Assembly: GCA_051877855.1 (NCBI GenBank)
Contig: JBJEJH010000012.1
Span: forward strand, 1-47,256
DNA: 47,256 nucleotides
DNA from: MGBC120314 sp051877855
GTDB lineage: Bacteria > Bacillota > Clostridia > Lachnospirales > Lachnospiraceae
Direction: 5' to 3'
The position numbers were made by a program, and so were the translations under genes. Position 1 is the first letter of the stretch. Every line of letters begins with the position of its first letter. The notes below the pieces were generated by a model. That model was not told the DNA's origin. It saw nothing but the letters and a program-made list of their open reading frames with translations, and did not search any database. Positions 1 through 7,642 of the stretch are shown here, in pieces.

Positions 1-5
1 TAAAT

Positions 6-33
6 GGCGAGGTCGGAATTTATCCGCCTCGCC
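6..33. repeat. GC-rich inverted repeat at window edge
   Basis: GGCGAGG (6-12) followed by CGGA pairs with TCCG and CCTCGCC (27-33), with one bulged T, giving about 11 base pairs around an ATTTA loop. Neither strand has a T tract next to it, so it is not a convincing terminator. The rest of 1-110 shows no gene. The hairpin may belong to a feature that continues left of the window. Confidence 0.4.
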
Positions 34-110
34 TCAGCGCAGTCCGAAAACATACGCCTCAATCTTTATATATAATATACACCTCTGCAGTAAATTATGC
101 AAGTCCTCAC

Positions 111-1079
111 TTATTTTTTTACATATTGCGTTAACTTCAATATTTTTCCTTTGATACCTGTTGCTACAATTTTGTTATATAATGGCAATGGTAATTCAGC
201 ATATAAATCATTGATACATGTTTCGTATTCTTTTAGAAATCTGATTAACTTTTTCTTTGGATACTTTACATGTTTCAAAAGACAAACAATTAATGCTATG
301 TAATCTGAAAAAATATCAAAATTCACATTAGAAATTCCTGTTTCATTTTCCACCCATTTAACAATATTCCTGTTAGGATTTCTATCTTTAAAGCGAGCAT
401 CAAATACTATGTTATTATGTGCCGTAGCATTTCTTAAAGCCTTTATCGTGAATAATGCATTTGCTACAAGTTGATGATTCGTATCATAACTGTGTTTCAT
501 CTCTAATGCTTTACTTATTTTTTCACGTGTATCCTTATTTAAGCATTGGAGAAAATCGGCAAAATCTCCTAACATCATAATCTCAAAAATTCCCCAAATC
601 GGAATTTCTTCTCCACGATTATAGAAATGTGACACCATAGAATTTCCATGCTTATAGCTTGTTGACAACATAGAATGAATTTTATCTCTCACTTTTAACC
701 GCTTCAATCTCAATTCACTATTTGAGAGCTCATCATTCATTTTAGTCTTATATATATTTGCAATGGACGTGTCTTTCATCCCAGGAACAACTTGCTCAAG
801 AGTGTAATTTTTCACCGCCATCTCAATAAACATCAACGCTGGATATACCAAGGTTTTTAATTCATTGTCATAATTTATTACGGCAACTATTTCAGAGAAA
901 TTTGTATATGGAATAGTATTACTTCTCTGTTTAATAAATCTGTAGCCTTTATATCCATGATAATAACCATATTGCGTTAATTGTAGCTTATCCTTACTTC
1001 CGCCAATATCTATTTTACAATCATCTCTAAGATGAATCATTAATCCATTTATGGTTTTTGCTTTATCAGTTGGATTCAT
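111..1079 (-). CDS. Abi_2 family (AbiD/AbiF-like) abortive infection protein, putative HEPN RNase
   Basis: Encodes 322 residues. The N-terminal part has the Tyr/Gly-rich pattern of Abi_2 proteins (YGYYHGYKGYRF). The C-terminal half carries RNATAH (about residues 216-221), a match to the R-x4-6-H active-site motif of HEPN ribonucleases. Family knowledge: such proteins act as toxins or phage-defence RNases that cut RNA and stop growth. Start choice: a GTG at 1094 is possible, but it lies inside the AAAGGTGG ribosome site that is correctly spaced for the ATG at 1079. The gene is AT-rich, lies downstream of tRNA-Arg and beside a structured segment at 1249-1540, which suggests an acquired defence or toxin-RNA module. 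The phage target is unknown. Confidence 0.8.
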   Translation of the reverse strand: MNPTDKAKTINGLMIHLRDDCKIDIGGSKDKLQLTQYGYYHGYKGYRFIKQRSNTIPYTNFSEIVAVINYDNELKTLVYPALMFIEMAVKNYTLEQVVPGMKDTSIANIYKTKMNDELSNSELRLKRLKVRDKIHSMLSTSYKHGNSMVSHFYNRGEEIPIWGIFEIMMLGDFADFLQCLNKDTREKISKALEMKHSYDTNHQLVANALFTIKALRNATAHNNIVFDARFKDRNPNRNIVKWVENETGISNVNFDIFSDYIALIVCLLKHVKYPKKKLIRFLKEYETCINDLYAELPLPLYNKIVATGIKGKILKLTQYVKK

Positions 1080-1114
1080 GTATATTGCCGCCACCTTTCT
1101 ACGATATTATATAT

Positions 1115-1143
1115 ATGTTATCATTCATTCGCCCTTTTTACAA
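1115..1143 (-). promoter_or_regulatory. Promoter of the Abi gene
   Basis: On the minus strand TTGTAA (1138-1143) and TAACAT (1115-1120) are 17 bp apart, upstream of the ATG at 1079. A TATAAT-like sequence lies just downstream as an alternative -10. Confidence 0.45.
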
Positions 1144-1360
1144 TTATTCAATTTCATAATGAACAAATATTTCAAAACGGAAATATAGTCAACTTGTCCA
1201 CATTTTTCTTTCCGTTTTTTTACTTAATAATTTCTTTATAATATAGTTAGCCCCTTCGGGTGACAAGCCTCATCTTCGGTGCCAAATGGGTGGCATTGCC
1301 ACCCTGAGGGTTCAACCATTACGCTCCATTGAGTTTACAACTATGGCTACCATTTCCACA

Positions 1361-1476
1361 AGCCATACGCAACTCGGAAGCAAAGCTCCTTTCGTCGCGG
1401 GCTGGCGCCATCATAACCTTCGCTTCAAGCCATGCGCGATTCGGAAGCAAAGCTTCCTTCATCGCGGGCTGGCGCC
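1361..1476. repeat. Two-copy 49-bp hairpin repeat, 67-bp period
   Basis: Units 1361-1409 and 1428-1476 match at 43 of 49 positions. Each folds as nested stems: in the second, AGCC (1428-1431) with GGCT (1467-1470), CGCGAT (1435-1440) with ATCGCG (1461-1466), and GGAAGC with GCTTCC (1443-1457) around an AAA loop. Several differences between copies fall in stems and keep or nearly keep pairing. An 18-bp spacer separates the units. Confidence 0.8.
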
Positions 1477-1487
1477 CTATAAAATAA

Positions 1488-1540
1488 AAGAAAGAGAAAC
1501 TAATTTGTGAGTAAACTCACATTAGTTTCTCTTTCTTCCA
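1488..1540. terminator. Long bidirectional terminator-like hairpin
   Basis: Seventeen perfect base pairs (1488-1504 with 1521-1537) continue, after a TT bulge, into GTGAGT/ACTCAC (1507-1520). Read on the minus strand the stem is followed by TTTTATTTTAT and lies 32 bp beyond the tRNA-Arg 3' end, so it should end that transcript. On the plus strand it closes the candidate RNA, with a weaker tail. Confidence 0.75.
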
Positions 1541-1568
1541 TTTTGCATGGCTTGTAGCTTTTCGCGAA

Positions 1569-1640
1569 TGTTCCCAGCGGGAATCGAACCCACAACTAGC
1601 GCTTAGGAGGCGCTTGTTATATCCATTTAACTATGAGAAC
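1569..1640 (-). tRNA. tRNA-Arg (anticodon CCT)
   Basis: The minus strand folds as a cloverleaf: acceptor GTTCTCA pairs with TGGGAAC, the anticodon stem AGCGC/GCGCT encloses loop CTCCTAA, so the anticodon is CCT (reads AGG). The T arm contains GGTTCGATTCC. The discriminator is A and CCA is not encoded. It is followed by the 1488-1537 hairpin and then by the Abi region, so it may be an integration site. Confidence 0.95.
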
Positions 1641-1643
1641 GAA

Positions 1644-1724
1644 TGCCGAGTCCTAAAAAATTTTGGCTTTTTTAGCATCGGCAGTCACATCGATTATTAT
1701 ATTATAAATTAAAGCAAATGACAA
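1644..1724 (-). promoter_or_regulatory. tRNA-Arg promoter and leader hairpin
   Basis: On the minus strand TTGTCA (1719-1724) and TATAAT (1696-1701) are exactly 17 bp apart; a second TATAAT overlaps at 1701-1706. The -35 begins four bases past the DUF3881 stop codon. Between the likely start point (about 1689) and the tRNA lies a hairpin: TGCCGA (1644-1649) with TCGGCA (1678-1683) plus a CTAAAAAA/TTTTTTAG inner stem. It could be a processing element or an attenuator for read-through from serS. Confidence 0.7.
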
Positions 1725-1727
1725 TAT

Positions 1728-2603
1728 TTAATCAAAATTAACCTGGGCACTGATCCATAGGGAGCCCTTAAAACGTCGTCCTGCCATAGGTTCACCAAGA
1801 AGATCCCGGGTGTTGATGGCGGTACGGATCACAACATCATTACAATCAAGGGTCATAATGCAGATGCTTTCATTGGAGTAATTGTTGGTTGCATATTCCA
1901 CATCCAGAATATCACCGATTACAGCATATTGATCACATTCCACACCATAAGGCATGAAGGTCGAATCCACGATGGAATAGATGTCCTCCCGCATGACGCG
2001 CTGGGAAATCTGTGAATAAGTATCCAGATCTTCAATCGTGAGATTCTCGATGGCTTCCTCATCTCCGTTGCGGGCCGCATTGATAAGATTATTGCGTACC
2101 AATGCATCTGCCTTGAGCTTTTCAATCTGCTTTTCACTCTTGCGGATTGGAAGAAGAATCTTTCCCTTCAGCGAAAGACCGGAAAGACAGACGGTGTGAC
2201 CGCAAATGGTTTCACCCTTGGCTGCATAATCGTAGTAATCTGCAATATTTTGAAGATAGAAGATCAAAGTCACACCGGCCTTGACTTCATCACATACAAC
2301 GGCATAAGAGTCCTTGTCGGCATGGCGCTCGATATTCAGTTCCTCAATATTCGTGGCACAATCGCTTAAGAGGAATGGGAAATAATATTCCATTACAAAT
2401 TTTTCACATCCATTGTAAGTGCCCTTGATACAGATGCCGAAGTCGCCACCAAAGGTTGTGGCAATGATACCGGTGCCGGTTTCCGGATTATAGCGGATCC
2501 GCTTACCGGTAATAGCTTTATCGATGACTTCATTGAGAAGACGTTTTTCACTTGTAGCATTGGTAATACTGTCGAAACCAATGGATCTTAAATATAAATG
2601 CAT
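1728..2603 (-). CDS. DUF3881 family protein
   Basis: A 291-residue soluble protein starting MHLYLRSIGFDS, which I recognise as the DUF3881 family of Lachnospiraceae and relatives. No catalytic motif is apparent and no signal peptide or membrane segment is present. Charged helices are seen around residues 155-205. The ATG is preceded by GAGGA at 7 bp. It lies 27 bp downstream of serS on the same strand with no terminator between, so the two are probably co-transcribed. The biochemical role is unknown; neighbourhood with serS is the only hint. Confidence 0.8.
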   Translation of the reverse strand: MHLYLRSIGFDSITNATSEKRLLNEVIDKAITGKRIRYNPETGTGIIATTFGGDFGICIKGTYNGCEKFVMEYYFPFLLSDCATNIEELNIERHADKDSYAVVCDEVKAGVTLIFYLQNIADYYDYAAKGETICGHTVCLSGLSLKGKILLPIRKSEKQIEKLKADALVRNNLINAARNGDEEAIENLTIEDLDTYSQISQRVMREDIYSIVDSTFMPYGVECDQYAVIGDILDVEYATNNYSNESICIMTLDCNDVVIRTAINTRDLLGEPMAGRRFKGSLWISAQVNFD

Positions 2604-2630
2604 AAATCAATCCTCTTTAATATATGAGGA

Positions 2631-3914
2631 TTACTTGCGAACGATCTTCTCCATTCCACCCATGTAAGGTCTGAGAGAAACCGGAATGTTCACAGAACCA
2701 TCCTCATTAAGGTTATTCTCCAAAAATGCAATAAGCATTCTAGGAGGAGCAACAACAGTGTTGTTGAGAGTATGAGCAAGGTACTTGCCATTCTTACCAT
2801 CAACTCTTATCTTAAGTCTTCTTGCCTGTGCGTCTCCTAAGTTCGAACAACTACCAACCTCGAAGTACTTCTTCTGTCGCGGAGACCATGCTTCAACGTC
2901 AATGGACTTAACCTTAAGATCTGCAAGGTCACCGGAACAACATTCTAAGGTACGAACCGGAATATCCAATGAACGGAAGAGATCAACCGTATTCTGCCAT
3001 AACTTATCGAACCACATTGGGCTGTCTTCCGGTTTGCAGATAACGATCATTTCCTGCTTTTCAAACTGGTGAATACGATAAACACCACGTTCTTCAATAC
3101 CGTGAGCACCCTTTTCCTTACGGAAACAAGGTGAGTAACTGGTAAGTGTATGAGGAAGAGTATCTTCCTTAACAATGGTATTAATATATTTACCAATCAT
3201 AGAATGCTCTGAAGTACCGATAAGATAAAGATCCTCGCCTTCAATCTTGTACATCATGGCATCCATTTCAGCGAAACTCATAACACCGGTTACAACTTCG
3301 CTACGAATCATGAAAGGTGGAACACAGTAGGTAAATCCCCGGTTAATCATAAAATCTCTTGCGTAAGAAATCACTGCAGAGTGAAGTCTTGCGATGTCAC
3401 CCATAAGATAGTAGAAACCGTTACCGGCAACACGGCCTGCAGCATCAAGGTCAATACCGTTGAAGCTTTCCATAATGTCGGTGTGATATGGAATCTCAAA
3501 ATCAGGAACCACCGGCTCACCGAACTTCTGAACTTCAACATTTTCACTGTCATCCTTACCAATCGGAACACTTGGATCGATGATATTAGGAATAACCATC
3601 ATGATCTTCTTAATCTTCTCAGCAAGTACCGGCTCTTTCTCCTCTAATTCGGAAAGTCTGGCAGCATTGGCGGCAACCTGTGCCTTGATGGCTTCGGCCT
3701 CTTCCTTCTTACCCTGTGCCATCAGAGCGCCAATCTGCTTCGACAGCTTGTTCTTCTCACCACGTATGGTATCGGCTTCCTGCTGGACAGCACGGCTCTC
3801 TGCATCCAGAGCAATAACCTCATCAACCAAAGGAAGTTTCTCATCCTGGAATTTATTCTTGATATTCTGCTTTACAATATCAGGATTTTCACGTAAAAAT
3901 TTAATATCTAACAT
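2631..3914 (-). CDS. serS: Seryl-tRNA synthetase
   Basis: Encodes 427 residues, the normal bacterial SerRS length. It charges tRNA-Ser (and tRNA-Sec where present) with serine in the cytoplasm. Residues 1-110 form the charged antiparallel coiled-coil arm typical of SerRS; the class II catalytic core follows, including TSEHSMIGKY, the motif 2 region FRKEKGAHG and the ERGVYRIHQFEKQE stretch, and motif 3 near the end (NNTVVAPPRMLIAFLEN). An upstream in-frame ATG at 3929 overlaps the GGAGG ribosome site; the ATG at 3914, 8 bp after it, gives the family N-terminus MLDIKFLREN. First gene of a serS-DUF3881 operon. Confidence 0.97.
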   Translation of the reverse strand: MLDIKFLRENPDIVKQNIKNKFQDEKLPLVDEVIALDAESRAVQQEADTIRGEKNKLSKQIGALMAQGKKEEAEAIKAQVAANAARLSELEEKEPVLAEKIKKIMMVIPNIIDPSVPIGKDDSENVEVQKFGEPVVPDFEIPYHTDIMESFNGIDLDAAGRVAGNGFYYLMGDIARLHSAVISYARDFMINRGFTYCVPPFMIRSEVVTGVMSFAEMDAMMYKIEGEDLYLIGTSEHSMIGKYINTIVKEDTLPHTLTSYSPCFRKEKGAHGIEERGVYRIHQFEKQEMIVICKPEDSPMWFDKLWQNTVDLFRSLDIPVRTLECCSGDLADLKVKSIDVEAWSPRQKKYFEVGSCSNLGDAQARRLKIRVDGKNGKYLAHTLNNTVVAPPRMLIAFLENNLNEDGSVNIPVSLRPYMGGMEKIVRK

Positions 3915-3945
3915 TAAGTTATCCTCCATATGTCAATTATTCCTA

Positions 3946-3974
3946 ATTATAATACATAATAGGAAGTTTTGCAA
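3946..3974 (-). promoter_or_regulatory. serS promoter
   Basis: TTGCAA (3969-3974) and TATAAT (3946-3951) on the minus strand are separated by 17 bp. The start point would be near 3939, leaving a leader of about 25 nt. That is too short for a T-box, so regulation by uncharged tRNA is not expected. Confidence 0.75.
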
Positions 3975-4025
3975 TTCTTGGGACAGCTTTTTGGGGGGAA
4001 TACATTTTTATAAAAATAAAAAATA

Positions 4026-4065
4026 TTGTTATACACTTGACAATATATTGCATATCATATAAAAT
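4026..4065 (+). promoter_or_regulatory. adhE promoter with Rex-like operator
   Basis: The 18-mer at 4026-4043 (TTGTTATACACTTGACAA) matches the Rex consensus TTGTTAANNNNTTAACAA except at two positions. It overlaps a perfect -35 TTGACA (4037-4042); TAAAAT (4060-4065) lies 17 bp downstream as -10. Family knowledge: Rex represses fermentation genes such as adhE and is released by high NADH. The placement fits direct repression by promoter occlusion. The transcript leader also contains a perfect palindrome CGGTAATTACCG (4121-4132). Confidence 0.75.
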
Positions 4066-4154
4066 AAAGTTCGTTAAAACATTATCAATATCAAATAAGG
4101 CCAATGAAACAGCCATTGACCGGTAATTACCGTAGAACGGTTAAGGAGGATATC

Positions 4155-6767
4155 ATGGGTAAGAATGAAACAAAAGCTCCTGAAATTGTGGATTGCATGG
4201 AGGCTCTTGAAGCTCGTATGAAGCAGATTCGAGAGGCTCAGGAAAAATTTGCAACATTTACACAGGAACAGGTCGACAAGATTTTTCTTGCTGCAGCTAC
4301 CGCAGCAAATACGCAGAGAATTCCACTTGCGAAGATGGCAGTAGAAGAAACTGGTATGGGTATTGTGGAGGATAAGGTTATTAAGAACCACTACGCAGCA
4401 GAATATATTTATAATGCATATAAGGATACCAAGACCTGTGGCGTCATTGAACGAAATGAATCTTTGGGAATTACAAAAGTAGCGGAACCAATTGGTCTGA
4501 TTGCAGCAGTTATTCCGACAACCAATCCTACATCAACAGCTATTTTTAAGACATTGCTTTGTTTAAAAACCAGAAATGGTATTATTATAAGTCCTCATCC
4601 ACGTGCTAAGAAGTCTACGATTGCAGCCGCAAAGGTTGTTCTTGATGCAGCCGTGGCAGCAGGTGCTCCGGAGGGAATCATCGGTTGGATTGATGTTCCT
4701 TCTTTGGAAATGACCAATGAAGTTATGAAGAGTGCAGATTGTATCTTAGCTACCGGTGGCCCGGGTATGGTTAAGGCAGCATATTCTTCCGGTAAGCCGG
4801 CATTAGGCGTTGGCGCCGGTAACACACCGGTAATTATTGATGAGACCGCAGATATTTTAATGACGGTAAGCTCTATTATTCATTCGAAGACATTTGATAA
4901 CGGTATGATCTGTGCATCAGAACAGTCGGTTATCGTTAATGAGAAGATTTACGACGAAGTAAAGGCAGAGTTCATTAAGAGAGGATGCCATGTATGTAAC
5001 AGGCAGGAGACACAGAAGCTTCGTAATACCATCCTGATTAATGGCGCTTTAAATGCCAAGATCGTAGGTCAGAAGGCGGCTACCATCGCAAAGCTTGCGG
5101 GCTTTGAAGTTCCGGAGACAACCAAGATTTTAATCGGTGAAGTAAAGTCGGTTGATATTTCAGAAGAATTTGCACATGAGAAGTTATCTCCGGTACTTGC
5201 AATGTACAAGGCAAAGAACTTTGATGATGCCGTAGCGAAGGCGGAGAGACTTGTAGCAGATGGTGGTTATGGCCATACATCTTCATTATATATCAATACA
5301 GCAACGGAAAAAGAAAAGATTGCAAAATTCCAGGAAGCGATGAAGACGTGCCGTATTGTGATCAATACACCTTCTTCACATGGTGGTATCGGTGATCTTT
5401 ACAACTTCGGCATGAAGCCATCTCTTACTCTTGGTTGTGGTTCATGGGGCGGTAACTCCGTATCAGAGAACGTTGGAGTGAAGCATCTGATCAATATCAA
5501 GACAGTAGCAGAGAGGAGAGAGAATATGCTTTGGTTTAGAGCACCTGAAAAGGTTTACTTCAAGAAGGGCTGTTTACCGGTTGCCCTTAAAGAACTTGGT
5601 ACAATGGGTAAGAAGAAGGCATTTATTGTTACTGACTCTTTCCTTTACAAGAATGGTTATACAAAGGGTATTACCGATCAGTTGGATGCCATGGGAATCC
5701 AGCATACAACCTTCTATAATGTAGCACCGGATCCATCACTTTCCTGTGCTAAGGAGGGTGCAAAGCAGATGGCAGCCTTTGAACCGGATTGTATCATCGC
5801 CATCGGCGGCGGTTCAGCAATGGATGCCGGTAAGATTATGTGGGTAATGTATGAACATCCGGAAGCAGATTTCATGGATATGGCAATGCGTTTCATGGAT
5901 ATTCGTAAGAGAGTATATACCTTCCCTAAGATGGGTGAGAAAGCATATTTTGTAGCTGTTCCGACATCTTCCGGTACCGGTTCGGAAGTTACACCATTTG
6001 CCGTAATTACCGATGACACAACGGGTCATAAGTATCCGCTTGCAGATTATGAATTACTTCCTAAGATGGCAATTATCGATGCGGATATGATGATGAATCA
6101 GCCAAAGGGACTTACTTCAGCGTCCGGTATTGACGCACTGACACATGCATTAGAGGCATATGCTTCCATTATGGCAACGGATTATACCGATGGTCTTGCA
6201 CTGAAGGCAATGAAGAACATTTTCGAGTATTTACCATCTGCATACGAGAATGGTGCAAATGATGCGAAGGCGCGTGAAAAGATGGCTGATGCTTCTACAA
6301 TGGCCGGTATGGCATTTGCCAATGCATTCCTTGGTGTATGTCACTCCATGGCACACAAGCTTGGTGCTTGGCATCATCTTCCACACGGCGTTGCAAACGC
6401 ACTTCTTATTACGGAAGTAATGAGATTTAATGCTGTGGATGTACCACCGAAGATGGGAACCTTCTCTCAATATCAGTACCCACACACCTTTGAGAGATAT
6501 ATTGAGTGTGCGAACTTCCTTGGAATTCAGGGTAAGAATGATAAAGAAAAGTTTGAGAATTTCATTAAGGCGATTGAAGATCTCAAGGCTAAGGTTGGAA
6601 TCAAGAAGACCATTAAGGATTATGGCGTAGACGAGAAGTACTTCTTAGATAATCTGGATGCAATGGTTGAGCAGGCATTTGATGATCAGTGTACCGGTGC
6701 GAACCCAAGATATCCGTTAATGAGTGAAATTAAAGAGATGTATCTGAAAGCTTACTACGGTAAGTAA
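4155..6767 (+). CDS. adhE: Bifunctional acetaldehyde-CoA / alcohol dehydrogenase
   Basis: 870 residues, full length for AdhE. The N-terminal aldehyde dehydrogenase domain (about 1-440) reduces acetyl-CoA to acetaldehyde, with catalytic Cys253 in GMICASEQ. The C-terminal iron-dependent alcohol dehydrogenase domain (about 460-870) reduces acetaldehyde to ethanol; it shows GGGSAMDAGK, SGIDALTHALEAY and the metal-site histidines in CHSMAHKLGAWHHLPHG. Together they reoxidise two NADH and usually assemble into spirosome filaments. An earlier ATG at 4104 exists, but AAGGAGG is 7 bp before the ATG at 4155. The gene is monocistronic, with a strong terminator, and probably Rex-regulated. Confidence 0.97.
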   Translation: MGKNETKAPEIVDCMEALEARMKQIREAQEKFATFTQEQVDKIFLAAATAANTQRIPLAKMAVEETGMGIVEDKVIKNHYAAEYIYNAYKDTKTCGVIERNESLGITKVAEPIGLIAAVIPTTNPTSTAIFKTLLCLKTRNGIIISPHPRAKKSTIAAAKVVLDAAVAAGAPEGIIGWIDVPSLEMTNEVMKSADCILATGGPGMVKAAYSSGKPALGVGAGNTPVIIDETADILMTVSSIIHSKTFDNGMICASEQSVIVNEKIYDEVKAEFIKRGCHVCNRQETQKLRNTILINGALNAKIVGQKAATIAKLAGFEVPETTKILIGEVKSVDISEEFAHEKLSPVLAMYKAKNFDDAVAKAERLVADGGYGHTSSLYINTATEKEKIAKFQEAMKTCRIVINTPSSHGGIGDLYNFGMKPSLTLGCGSWGGNSVSENVGVKHLINIKTVAERRENMLWFRAPEKVYFKKGCLPVALKELGTMGKKKAFIVTDSFLYKNGYTKGITDQLDAMGIQHTTFYNVAPDPSLSCAKEGAKQMAAFEPDCIIAIGGGSAMDAGKIMWVMYEHPEADFMDMAMRFMDIRKRVYTFPKMGEKAYFVAVPTSSGTGSEVTPFAVITDDTTGHKYPLADYELLPKMAIIDADMMMNQPKGLTSASGIDALTHALEAYASIMATDYTDGLALKAMKNIFEYLPSAYENGANDAKAREKMADASTMAGMAFANAFLGVCHSMAHKLGAWHHLPHGVANALLITEVMRFNAVDVPPKMGTFSQYQYPHTFERYIECANFLGIQGKNDKEKFENFIKAIEDLKAKVGIKKTIKDYGVDEKYFLDNLDAMVEQAFDDQCTGANPRYPLMSEIKEMYLKAYYGK

Positions 6768-6789
6768 TTGATTTGATAATGTTTAGGAA

Positions 6790-6825
6790 AAATCCGGTAT
6801 GAAAATACCGGGTTTTTCTTTTTAA
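6790..6825 (+). terminator. adhE terminator
   Basis: CCGGTAT (6794-6800), GAAA loop, ATACCGG (6805-6811), then GTTTTTCTTTTT: a textbook intrinsic terminator 27 bp after the adhE stop. Confidence 0.92.
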
Positions 6826-6924
6826 CGCAAGATGGGGTAGAAAAAAGTTACATTGTAGGTTAATATAAATGTAGTCTGTTAGTCAATTAAAGAATATAGT
6901 TTAGCAGTAAAAGAGGGAAAGACC

Positions 6925-7623
6925 GTGATAGAAATTGCGATTGTAGATGATGAAAGGGAATTTGCGGACGCGTATATTTCCATGTTGCAGGATTTTTTTA
7001 AAGACTTCAGCATGGAGATGTGTGTATCGAGGTTTGAAAGTGCAGAGAGATTATTAAGGAAAGAAGATGCTTTTGACCTGTATTTTCTGGATATTGAAAT
7101 GCCGGAAATGGATGGAATGAGGCTTGCAAAAAAAATTCGGGAAAAATACGGTACACTGCCGGAAATTGTATTCGTTACATCGAAGGAAATGGCAGTATTT
7201 GATGCATTTTCAGTAGATGCAATGGGATTTATCAGAAAAGCATTTCTTGAGACAGACTTTGAAAGAACTATGATGAAATATGTGGAGAAATGGAAATGCA
7301 GAAATCGGAAGTACGAATTTAAGACGGAGGATATGATGATTTATAAGAGCGAAGAGGAGATCCTGTTTGCCGAGGTCTATGGACACCGTTTAATACTTCA
7401 TTGTACGGATGGGGAATATGAAATGAGGGGAACGATAGATGATTTAGACAGACGCCTGCCAAGGGAAAATTTTGTAGAACCATACCGTGGCTATCTGGTA
7501 AACTGCCGTTTTATAGAACATATTGAAAATGATTTATTAATTTTGGAAAGCGGAATGAGAATACCGTTAAGCAGGCGGAAACGGGATGAGGTAAGAAAGA
7601 AATTTTTACGATATATGAGTTAA
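6925..7623 (+). CDS. LytTR-family response regulator (AgrA-like)
   Basis: 232 residues. The receiver domain (1-120) has the acidic pair DD (8-9), the phospho-acceptor Asp56 in YFLDIEMPEMDG and the K in IRKAF. The LytTR DNA-binding domain covers about 130-228 (RGTIDDLDRRL, FVEPYRGYLVNCRFIEHI). It should take phosphate from the kinase encoded next and activate promoters through 9-bp direct repeats, such as those at 8951-8979. It starts at a GTG with AGAGGG 8 bp upstream. It is the first gene of an agr-type locus, and the stop is close to the kinase start, consistent with co-transcription. Confidence 0.93.
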   Translation: MIEIAIVDDEREFADAYISMLQDFFKDFSMEMCVSRFESAERLLRKEDAFDLYFLDIEMPEMDGMRLAKKIREKYGTLPEIVFVTSKEMAVFDAFSVDAMGFIRKAFLETDFERTMMKYVEKWKCRNRKYEFKTEDMMIYKSEEEILFAEVYGHRLILHCTDGEYEMRGTIDDLDRRLPRENFVEPYRGYLVNCRFIEHIENDLLILESGMRIPLSRRKRDEVRKKFLRYMS

Positions 7624-7642
7624 AGTGTCAGGGGATGAGATC

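Larger units (their letters stand above)
1237..1540 (+). ncRNA. Candidate structured RNA divergent from the Abi gene
   Basis: A TATAAT box (1237-1242) is followed about 7 bp later by a GC-rich segment full of hairpins that ends in a long terminator-like stem (1488-1537). Visible elements are GGGTGGC/GCCACCC (1288-1304, 3-nt loop), two copies of a 49-bp hairpin unit (1361-1409 and 1428-1476), and CAAGCCATGC (1426-1435) complementary to GCATGGCTTG (1545-1554). The only open frame here (1286-1510) runs through the stems, lacks a ribosome site and resembles no protein. The strand is uncertain: no good -35 is seen, and most stems are symmetrical. Its position beside an Abi_2/HEPN gene suggests an RNA partner or antitoxin; that is inference. 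Confidence 0.5.

Noticed and set aside
1361..1476. Tandem repeats as a possible CRISPR array
   Set aside because: Only two units, each a nested hairpin of 49 bp with an 18-bp spacer, and no cas genes nearby.
1286..1510. 74-codon open frame on the plus strand inside the hairpin region
   Set aside because: It has no ribosome site and crosses both hairpin units and the terminator stem; structure explains the openness better than coding.
3915..4100. T-box leader before serS
   Set aside because: The promoter lies about 25 nt before the start codon and no T-box core or specifier stem is present.
6850..6890. LytTR repeats before the response regulator gene (TAGGTTAAT and TCTGTTAGT)
   Set aside because: Each half-site has a mismatch and the spacing (19 bp) is off; much weaker than the pair at 8951-8979.
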